DNA of 8,616 nucleotides from positions 1 to 8,616 of the forward strand of contig JACQXL010000128.1 in NCBI GenBank assembly GCA_016208805.1, written 5' to 3'. The position numbers were made by a program, and so were the translations under genes. The notes under the pieces are model-generated. The model saw only the letters and a program-made list of their open reading frames with translations, had not been told where the DNA came from and did not search any database. This DNA comes from Planctomycetota bacterium (GTDB taxonomy: Bacteria; Planctomycetota; MHYJ01; JACQXL01). How positions within the stretch are numbered: position 1 is the first letter of the stretch; each line of letters starts with the position of its first letter. Below are positions 1-5,652 of this stretch, in pieces.

Positions 1-2
1 GA

Positions 3-25
3 GTCCCGACACGGAGTGTCGGGAC
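3..25. repeat. Perfect hairpin in the mutS upstream region
   Basis: A perfect 10-bp stem, GTCCCGACAC paired with GTGTCGGGAC, closes on a 3-nt loop (GGA). The right arm is re-used in a second palindrome, GGGACGA (21-27) with TCGTCCC (34-40). GAAGAATCTC (26-35) is also inverted at 57-66. No T-run follows, so an intrinsic terminator for an upstream gene is not supported. It is more likely part of a dispersed intergenic repeat. Confidence 0.7.
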
Positions 26-89
26 GAAGAATCTCGTCCCAAATACGCATAAAACGGAGATTCTTCACGGAGTTTACCCTGAGCGTAAG

Positions 90-142
90 TAGATTCTTCG
101 CTTCGCTCAGAATGACAGTAAGCGAAGGGTTCAGAATGACAG
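90..142. repeat. Intergenic repeat cluster upstream of mutS
   Basis: TCAGAATGACAG occurs twice (107-118 and 131-142, a 24-nt period). Between the copies, CTTCGCT (101-107) can pair with AGCGAAG (121-127). The string around 91-118 resembles the AGATTCTTCGCTTCGCTCAGAATGACA-type repeat that I recall from intergenic DNA of uncultivated bacteria. The rest of 1-176 shows no gene, no RNA gene and no convincing promoter. Confidence 0.6.
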
Positions 143-176
143 AGGGGGCGTTTCGCAAGAGTTCAGTATTTAGACA

Positions 177-2681
177 ATGACACCATTAATGGAACAATAC
201 CTGGCCATCAAGGAGCGACATCCGGACTCCGTCCTCTTTTTCCGGCTGGGTGATTTCTACGAGATGTTCTTTGAGGATGCCAAACTCGCATCGCGGTTAT
301 TGGGAATCACCTTGACCGCCCGTTTCAAGGATGAAAAGCAGGTGCCTATGGCCGGCGTGCCTTATCATTCTGCCACAACATATATTAACCGCCTGCTCAA
401 GAGCGGTCATAAGGTCGCCATCTGCGAACAGACCGAGCCGGCTGAACAGGCAACCGGATTGGTTGATAGGGCCGTTACCCGAATCATCACGCCGGGCACG
501 CTTATTGACGAAGGGCTTCTGATAGACAAGGAGCATAATTACCTATTGGCCATAAACATAGATTCCGGCGTTGATAAAGTTGGCCTGGCCCCGCATAAGA
601 GCGGGACTGGCTGCGGCCTGGCTTGGGTTGATATTTCCACCGGCGAGTTCAAGGCCGAGGATGTCTCAAAGGAACATCTGATTGACGAAGTCAGGCGTCT
701 CAATCCGGTGGAATGTCTGATAGCGGAATATTTTGATGAGCGCCTGCTTGAGCAACTGAAAACCATCTTAAAGGCATCATTTACCAGCCGGCCGGCCTGG
801 ACATTTGAGCGCAATACCGCCTATAAAGCCGTGACCGGGCATCTGGGTGTGACTAACCTTAATGGTTTTGGTTGTGAAGATTTAACGCTCGGCATCGGCT
901 CGGCCGGCGCCGTTATCCAGTATCTGATTCAGACCTACCCGGTGGAAAAATCCGCCGCCCTGACCCATATCACCAAACTGGAAAGAGTCTTGCTTAAGAA
1001 CAACCTCTATTTAGACCGGGCTACTCAGGTCTCGCTGGAACTTACGGCCACAATGCGGGATAACCGGCTGGAAGGCTCGTTGTTGTGGGTGCTGGATAAA
1101 ACCGCCACCGGTATGGGCGGCCGGTTATTGCGGGACTGGATAACCTGCCCGCTGGTTGATATTGAGGAAATCCGTCGTCGTCAGGAAAGCATCTGCATAT
1201 TCGTGGAGAACCTGACACTCCGCAAGGAGTTACAGCGGCATCTTAAAGATATTTGCGACATAGAGCGCCTGTCCGGCCGCATCGGTAGCGGCCGGGCCAA
1301 TGCCCGCGACCTGGTCGGGCTTAAGAATGCGCTCAAGCAAATTGGAGATGTCAGCCACAGATTATTTATCCAGAGAAACGAAGGACACGGATTAAATATT
1401 CCCCTGTCCGATATTGTTTTATCAACCGAGCCACTGGAGCCGTTGCGCAAACTGGTTAATGATGCGATTATTGACAACCCGCCGCTGGAACTTACTGAGG
1501 GCGGCATTATCAAGGCCGGCTATGATGAAGAACTTGATAAAGTCCGTCAACTTAGTTCTGAGGGCAAGGATTGGATTGCCCGGTTCCAGTCCGATGAAAT
1601 CGCCCGCACCGGTATCAACTCACTCAAGGTCGGCTATAATCAGGTATTCGGCTACTACATTGAAGTGACCAATGTCCATAAAGAAAAGATTCCGTCTAAT
1701 TACATCCGTAAGCAGACGCTCAAGAATGCCGAACGTTATATCACGCCGGAACTAAAGGACTACGAAACGCAGGTGCTTAACGCCACCAACAAGGCCCACC
1801 AGTTAGAGTATGAAATATTCGGCAATATCCGTAAAGAAGCGGCTAAACACATCGGGCCGCTCCAGCAACTGGCTCGGTCCGTTGCTACGCTGGATGTCCT
1901 GCTGTCCCTGGCCCAGGCGGCCGTGGAGAATAATTACTGCCGGCCTGAGGTTAATAACGAACTCGTTATCAGGATTACGGATGGACGCCATCCGGTCCTG
2001 GATTACACGATGATGGAGAAATTCGTGCCCAATGATACGCTCCTGGACCGGGAAACCAACCGGATACTGGTGATTACCGGCCCGAATATGGCCGGCAAAT
2101 CAACCTATATCCGGCAGGCGGCGCTGATAACCCTGATGGCGCAGATGGGCTCTTATATCCCGGCCAAGGAGGCCGCCATCGGCATCGTTGACCGCATCTT
2201 CACACGGGTCGGCGCGGCCGATGAACTCTTCGCCGGCTCCAGCACCTTTATGGTGGAGATGAACGAAACCGCCAATATCCTCAATAACGCCACACCGCGC
2301 AGTCTGATTATCCTGGATGAAATCGGACGTGGCACCAGCACCTTTGACGGGCTGGCTATCAGTTGGGCCGTGACCGAATACATCTATAATAAATTGGCCA
2401 GCCGCACGCTCTTTGCTACCCATTACCACGAACTGACCGAACTGTCCCAGTTCCTGCCGGCCGTCAAGAACTATCATATCGCGGTCAAGGAGTGGGGCGA
2501 TAAGATTATATTCGTCCGCAAGATAGTGGCCGGCGGCACGGACAAGAGTTACGGCATCCATGTGGCCCGGCTGGCCGGTATCCCGGACGAGGTTATCAAC
2601 CGTTCCAAGACCATTCTATCTAATCTGGAAGCCACCCGGGAAATGAAACCGGGCGGTAAACAACTCTCTATCTTTACTTGA
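177..2681 (+). CDS. mutS: DNA mismatch repair protein MutS
   Basis: MutS binds base mismatches and small loops in DNA as an ATP-dependent clamp and starts mismatch repair with MutL in the cytoplasm. The 834-residue product is full length for the family. The N-terminal mismatch-binding domain carries the Phe-X-Glu motif (F27, E29 in GDFYE). The C-terminal ABC-type ATPase has Walker A GPNMAGKST (635-643), the signature region STFMVEMNE (about 689-697) and Walker B LDEIGRGTSTFDG (about 713-725), followed by the closing helical region. The last residues, QLSIF (829-833), look like a beta-clamp-binding motif as known for other MutS C-termini. The ATG at 177 places MTPLMEQYL as in homologues. No Shine-Dalgarno sequence is visible. 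Residues 136-146 look like an insertion (see 582-622). mutL is not in the window. The identification is certain. Confidence 0.98.
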   Translation: MTPLMEQYLAIKERHPDSVLFFRLGDFYEMFFEDAKLASRLLGITLTARFKDEKQVPMAGVPYHSATTYINRLLKSGHKVAICEQTEPAEQATGLVDRAVTRIITPGTLIDEGLLIDKEHNYLLAINIDSGVDKVGLAPHKSGTGCGLAWVDISTGEFKAEDVSKEHLIDEVRRLNPVECLIAEYFDERLLEQLKTILKASFTSRPAWTFERNTAYKAVTGHLGVTNLNGFGCEDLTLGIGSAGAVIQYLIQTYPVEKSAALTHITKLERVLLKNNLYLDRATQVSLELTATMRDNRLEGSLLWVLDKTATGMGGRLLRDWITCPLVDIEEIRRRQESICIFVENLTLRKELQRHLKDICDIERLSGRIGSGRANARDLVGLKNALKQIGDVSHRLFIQRNEGHGLNIPLSDIVLSTEPLEPLRKLVNDAIIDNPPLELTEGGIIKAGYDEELDKVRQLSSEGKDWIARFQSDEIARTGINSLKVGYNQVFGYYIEVTNVHKEKIPSNYIRKQTLKNAERYITPELKDYETQVLNATNKAHQLEYEIFGNIRKEAAKHIGPLQQLARSVATLDVLLSLAQAAVENNYCRPEVNNELVIRITDGRHPVLDYTMMEKFVPNDTLLDRETNRILVITGPNMAGKSTYIRQAALITLMAQMGSYIPAKEAAIGIVDRIFTRVGAADELFAGSSTFMVEMNETANILNNATPRSLIILDEIGRGTSTFDGLAISWAVTEYIYNKLASRTLFATHYHELTELSQFLPAVKNYHIAVKEWGDKIIFVRKIVAGGTDKSYGIHVARLAGIPDEVINRSKTILSNLEATREMKPGGKQLSIFT
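582..622 (+). repeat. 33-bp in-frame insertion-like segment inside mutS
   Basis: GGCCTGGC occurs at 582-589 and again at 615-622, exactly 33 bp (11 codons) apart. Between the copies is a hairpin, CCCGC (590-594) with GCGGG (601-605) around ATAAGA. The protein therefore reads GLA, PHKSGTGC, GLA. Removing 33 bp leaves DKVGLAWVDISTGEF, which is the usual MutS sequence pattern at this point. I infer a small palindromic element or templated duplication that preserved the reading frame. Confidence 0.6.
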
Positions 2682-2705
2682 CCGGATTAAATATCATTAT
2701 ATAAT

Positions 2706-2758
2706 TCACCACAAAGACACAAAGATGATACGAATATTCTTTGTGGACTCTGCGGTGA
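2706..2758 (+). repeat. Inverted-repeat element carrying a GGTGA leader
   Basis: The left arm TCACCACAAAGACACAAAGA (2706-2725) pairs imperfectly with TCTTTGTGGACTCTGCGGTGA (2738-2758). The same element in the same orientation relative to its downstream gene occurs upstream of hutI. Its last bases, GGTGA, lie 6 nt before the ATG at 2765 and match the 3' part of the Shine-Dalgarno consensus, so the element may provide the ribosome-binding site. Confidence 0.7.
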
Positions 2759-2764
2759 GACTTT

Positions 2765-3298
2765 ATGAAATATAGGATAGTTGTCTTATTACTTATTGCG
2801 CTGGCATTACTGCCCGGTGCGTCCTGTCCGCCGACTAACCCCAATCAGCCCATAGAAACACCGGAAAAGAACCTATCTATGTTCCGCGAGGCGCTGGAGA
2901 AACCGGACTACGCCGCGGCTTATTTCTGTCTCTCCCAGAACACCCGCGCCCGCTACCAGTTCAATCACTTCAAGATGATGTTTGAATACACCATCTTCGG
3001 CATCCTGATAAAGAGCATGCTCATTAACTGGGACCTGGACTCAATCAAATACTACAGCGAAATGGCGGACAGCCGGACGGCGCGCCCGGAAGAACCGACG
3101 CCTGAACCGGTCCAGAAAGCCAGGGTAGTCTTAAGGCACTGGCGCTATCCGGAATACAAAAAGGAGTTCATCTTTGTCTACGAGCCGACCGCGCCGGATT
3201 CAACTGATAAGGGCTGGCGGGTGGACTTCACGATGGCCGGCATATTAGAAATGCCCCAGGAAGATGAAGACCGGCTGTTCCCCAGACCGGAGAAATAA
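2765..3298 (+). CDS. Small exported protein, possible lipoprotein, unknown function
   Basis: The 177-residue product opens with a clear secretion signal: MKYR, a hydrophobic stretch (about 5-16), then LLPGASC with Cys21. GASC lacks the usual Leu at -3 of a lipobox, so lipoprotein processing is plausible but not certain. The mature part is hydrophilic, with an early segment of the form FREALEKPDYAAAYFCLS (34-51) and a later strand-rich half ending in WRVDF. That pattern of an alpha-helical start and then beta strands resembles NTF2-like or DUF4878-type exported proteins, but I cannot assign a family. The Pro/Glu-rich stretch around 104-116 looks like a linker. The gene follows mutS by 83 nt, most of it a repeat element, and converges on the formimidoyltransferase gene. 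No functional link to mutS is implied. Confidence 0.85.
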   Translation: MKYRIVVLLLIALALLPGASCPPTNPNQPIETPEKNLSMFREALEKPDYAAAYFCLSQNTRARYQFNHFKMMFEYTIFGILIKSMLINWDLDSIKYYSEMADSRTARPEEPTPEPVQKARVVLRHWRYPEYKKEFIFVYEPTAPDSTDKGWRVDFTMAGILEMPQEDEDRLFPRPEK

Positions 3299-3305
3299 CG
3301 TTTTT

Positions 3306-3355
3306 ACCGCAGAGGCGCGGAGGTTGCAGAGTTATCCGTGTGCATCTGTGGTTCC
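3306..3355. repeat. Composite repeat in the convergent intergenic gap
   Basis: The first half (from 3306, ACCGCAGAGGCGCGGAGG) resembles the CACAGAG-type element. The second half, TTATCCGTGTGCATCTGTGG (3332-3351), matches the arm found at 4300-4328. It looks like a fusion of two repeat families and fills almost all of the 65-nt gap between the two convergent genes. No clear terminator hairpin with a T-run is visible. Confidence 0.55.
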
Positions 3356-3363
3356 CGGTTGGC

Positions 3364-4260
3364 TTAAATCCGATTCTCTATAATCTGCTTGGGATTGAAG
3401 TTGGTAATCAGCAGTTCCTGCGGTGAGGCCTCCTTGAACGCATCCTGCGGCGCCAGGCCAATCAGTTCGCTTTCCAGTATCTCTACCTTATATTTCGCCG
3501 CCTCGGTCTTGACCGCATCAAAGGCCTTCTTGACCGGCGTGATTTTATAATTGGTCAGGTTCATCGTGACCTGAGCGATTTTAGCGCCGTTTCTCTCCAG
3601 CATCACGCCCAGCGCCTTGACATAGAGCAGTCCGCCGTGTGATTCCCGGATAGTCCGGGCAATCCGTTTGGCGATTTCCTGGTTATCCGATTTAAGATTG
3701 ATATTATAGGCCACCAGAATCTCGCGTGCGCCGACCACGGTCGCGCCGGCTGTCGGATGAATCTTGTCCGGCCCGAAATCCGGCTTGCGCTCCGGGTTTG
3801 TTCCCATCTCATCACGCAGACCCTCAAACTCGCCCTTGCGGATATTGGCTAGGTTCTTGCGCTCCGGCCTGGTGGCCGCCTCTTCGTAAAGATAGACCGG
3901 AATCCTTAATTTCTCGCCGATACTTTTCCCAACCTCGCGGGCGAGTGCAACGCAATCGGCCATTGCGACATCCTGAATCGGAACAAACGGGACGACATCG
4001 GTCGCGCCGATTCTGGGGTGCTCGCCCTTGTGTTTGGTCATATCAATAAGTTTGACGGCCTTTTCGGCGGCCCGGAATGCGGCCAGTTTTACGCCCTCGG
4101 GCGGGCCGATAAAGGTCAGCACCGCACGGTTATGATTGGCGTCCATCTCCTTATCAAGGAAGGTTATGCCCTTGACCGACGAGATAACCTTGACGATTTG
4201 GTCAATAACATCGGGCCGCCGGCCTTCGCTGAAATTCGGAACGCATTCTACTATCTTCAT
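3364..4260 (-). CDS. ftcD: Glutamate formimidoyltransferase (FtcD N-terminal type)
   Basis: It transfers the formimino group of N-formimino-L-glutamate to tetrahydrofolate, giving glutamate and 5-formimino-tetrahydrofolate, the last step of one histidine-degradation route. The start MKIVECVPNFSEGRR and the segment KHKGEHPRIGATDVVPFVPI are hallmarks of the formiminotransferase domain; the His in GEHPR (residue 81) corresponds to the catalytic His of the mammalian enzyme. The ATG at 4260 gives 298 residues, a transferase-only protein without the fused cyclodeaminase domain. An in-frame GTG four codons upstream (4272) is less likely, because it lies in an intergenic repeat and homologues begin at MxxVECVPNFSEG. 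No strong Shine-Dalgarno is visible. It sits 39 nt downstream of hutI on the same strand, so co-transcription is likely and the substrate is handed on directly. Confidence 0.95.
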   Translation of the reverse strand: MKIVECVPNFSEGRRPDVIDQIVKVISSVKGITFLDKEMDANHNRAVLTFIGPPEGVKLAAFRAAEKAVKLIDMTKHKGEHPRIGATDVVPFVPIQDVAMADCVALAREVGKSIGEKLRIPVYLYEEAATRPERKNLANIRKGEFEGLRDEMGTNPERKPDFGPDKIHPTAGATVVGAREILVAYNINLKSDNQEIAKRIARTIRESHGGLLYVKALGVMLERNGAKIAQVTMNLTNYKITPVKKAFDAVKTEAAKYKVEILESELIGLAPQDAFKEASPQELLITNFNPKQIIENRI

Positions 4261-4268
4261 ATTACCAG

Positions 4269-4332
4269 CCACGGATTACACAGATGGACACAGATAATTT
4301 TATCCGTGTTTATCTGTGTGTATCTGTGGTTC
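4269..4332. repeat. Inverted-repeat element between hutI and ftcD
   Basis: CCACGGATTACACAGATGG at 4269 faces TTATCCGTGTTTATCTGTGT at 4300 and its continuation to 4332; the arms form an imperfect long inverted repeat. The hutI stop codon (4300-4302) and its last codons lie inside the element. Related sequence recurs at 3332-3351 and, inside tatA, at 7627-7644. Confidence 0.7.
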
Positions 4333-5595
4333 ACCTTTCTGGATTACTGTTTCCACCAGGTTCACACCGAAATGGTACGGAATATGTTTATAGGACGGCG
4401 CGGACCAGAGCACAATATCGGCGTCCTTGCCGGTTTCCAGCGAGCCGATATTGGCGGCCTCGCCGAGCGCCCAGGCCGCATTGACGGTTGACGCCACCAG
4501 CGCCTCGGCCGGCGTCATCCGCATCATCACACAGGCGATACTCATTATCATCGGCAGTGACTCGGTGAACGAGGTGCCCGGGTTAAAGTCGGTGGCCAGC
4601 GCAACCGGCAGTCCGGCATCAATCATCTTCCGGGCCGGGGCATAATTCTTCAGCCCGAGCGCAAAGGTCGTGCCCGGCAGGAGTACGCCGACTACTCCCT
4701 TTTGCATCATCTGTTTGATACCGTTATCGGATATCGCCATCAAATGGTCGGCCGAAACCGCACCCATTTGGGCGGCCAGTTCCGCTCCGCCTAACGGAGC
4801 GAATTCGTCCGCATGGAGTTTGAGACCGAGCCCGTATTTACGGGCCGACTCTAAAATCTCACGGCTGTCATCTATCTCAAAGACATTCTTCTCGCAGAAG
4901 ACATCGCAGAACCGGGCCAGTTTACGGCGGCTGACCTCAGGAATCATCTTCGCCGTAATCAGGTTGATATAACCCTGCTTATTATTCTTGTATTCATCTG
5001 GTATCTCGTGCGCCCCCAGGAAGGTCGGCACAATATCAGGCAGACCGATTTCGGATTTCGGATTTCGGATTTCGGATTTAAATTCTTTGATGGCTTCTAA
5101 CAGTTTTATCTCGTCTTTCAGGGTCAGCCCGTAACCGCTCTTGGCCTCAATCGTGGTCGTGCCGTAGTTGATGAACCTGTGCAGGTATGGGCGGGCGTTG
5201 GTTTTCAGTTCCTGCTTGGAAGCAGCCCGGACCTTGCGGACCGTGAACTTAATCCCCCCGCCTTTAGCCGCAATTTCCTGGTAGGTTGCGCCTTTGAGTT
5301 TCAGTTCAAACTCGTCCGCCCGGTCACCCATAAATATCGGATGGGTGTGGGCGTCAATCAATCCCGGAGTAACAGTTTTACCGGTTGCGTTAATGGTTTT
5401 GCCAGCGCGATATTGCTTCTTAATCTTATTGGTTGTGCCGGCGGCTATAATTTTACCGTCTTTTACCGCCAGCGCGCCGTCCGTGATGATACCAAGGTCG
5501 TTCATCGCGGCGGCGCCGGCTCTGGGGCGGTTATTACTACCGCTTACGGTGACCAGTTCAGAGATGTTATGAATGATTAAATCTACCTTCTTCAT
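4300..5595 (-). CDS. hutI: Imidazolonepropionase HutI
   Basis: It hydrolyses 4-imidazolone-5-propionate to N-formimino-L-glutamate, the third step of histidine degradation, in the cytoplasm. The 431-residue product shows the amidohydrolase pattern: a beta-sandwich start, DAHTH with metal ligands H83 and H85, EAKSGYGLT (150-158), PTFLGAHEIPDEY (190-202), HADE with H261 and E264, SADH (281-284) and ATDFNPG with metal ligand D336. Family numbering is by analogy with the characterised Bacillus enzyme. Two oddities are repeat-derived: residues 173-183 (KSEIRNPKSEI) are encoded by a heptamer tandem, and the last nine residues (PQIHTDKHG) plus the stop lie in the intergenic element. Neither touches active-site motifs, so the enzyme is probably functional. 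The start ATG has GGTGA 7 nt upstream, supplied by another repeat. It precedes ftcD on the same strand. Confidence 0.97.
   Translation of the reverse strand: MKKVDLIIHNISELVTVSGSNNRPRAGAAAMNDLGIITDGALAVKDGKIIAAGTTNKIKKQYRAGKTINATGKTVTPGLIDAHTHPIFMGDRADEFELKLKGATYQEIAAKGGGIKFTVRKVRAASKQELKTNARPYLHRFINYGTTTIEAKSGYGLTLKDEIKLLEAIKEFKSEIRNPKSEIGLPDIVPTFLGAHEIPDEYKNNKQGYINLITAKMIPEVSRRKLARFCDVFCEKNVFEIDDSREILESARKYGLGLKLHADEFAPLGGAELAAQMGAVSADHLMAISDNGIKQMMQKGVVGVLLPGTTFALGLKNYAPARKMIDAGLPVALATDFNPGTSFTESLPMIMSIACVMMRMTPAEALVASTVNAAWALGEAANIGSLETGKDADIVLWSAPSYKHIPYHFGVNLVETVIQKGEPQIHTDKHG
5047..5079. repeat. Heptamer tandem repeat (GATTTCG) inside hutI
   Basis: Four perfect GATTTCG units followed by GATTT. 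On the coding strand it reads as repeats of CGAAATC. Because three 7-nt units equal 21 nt, the protein shows a seven-residue periodicity, KSEIRNP then KSEI (173-183). It lies in the surface loop between the EAKSGYG helix and the PTFLGAH strand, where homologues that I recall have a shorter linker. Confidence 0.85.
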
Positions 5596-5602
5596 AATAT
5601 AG

Positions 5603-5652
5603 TCACCACAGAGTGCACAGAGGTCTTTGGGCCCTTTGTGTCTTTGTGGTTA
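5603..5652 (-). repeat. Inverted-repeat element carrying the hutI leader
   Basis: Read on the minus strand it begins TAACCACAAAGACACAAAGG and ends CTCTGTGCACTCTGTGGTGA, the same layout as the element at 2706-2758. Its first TAA is the stop codon of the upstream ChaN-like gene (5650-5652). Its terminal GGTGA (5603-5607) is 7 nt before the hutI ATG. The whole gap between the two genes is 54 nt, nearly all of it this element. Confidence 0.7.

Noticed and set aside
144..176. Promoter for mutS with TATTTA (167-172) as a -10 box
   Set aside because: The bases 17 nt upstream are a G-run region with no -35 match, and the spacing to the ATG does not fit the leaderless pattern seen at 7420-7475.
1360..1410. 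Possible repeat insertion in mutS around residues 400-406 (RNEGHGL), with GGACACGGATTAAAT-like DNA
   Set aside because: The similarity to the intergenic elements is short, there are no flanking direct repeats or hairpin, and this MutS region is naturally variable.
3271..3305. Possible intrinsic terminator at the end of the small exported-protein gene: CCGGCTG with CAGACCGG, later TTTTT
   Set aside because: The stem has a bulge and lies inside the coding region, and about 10 nt separate it from the T-run, so it does not fit a standard terminator.
4261..4272. GTG start for the formimidoyltransferase at 4272
   Set aside because: It adds MAGN from repeat DNA ahead of the family-typical MKIVECVPNFSEG start, and no Shine-Dalgarno sequence supports it.
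5047..5079. CRISPR-like array
   Set aside because: The units are 7 nt and contiguous with no spacers; the stretch is a simple tandem repeat inside a gene.
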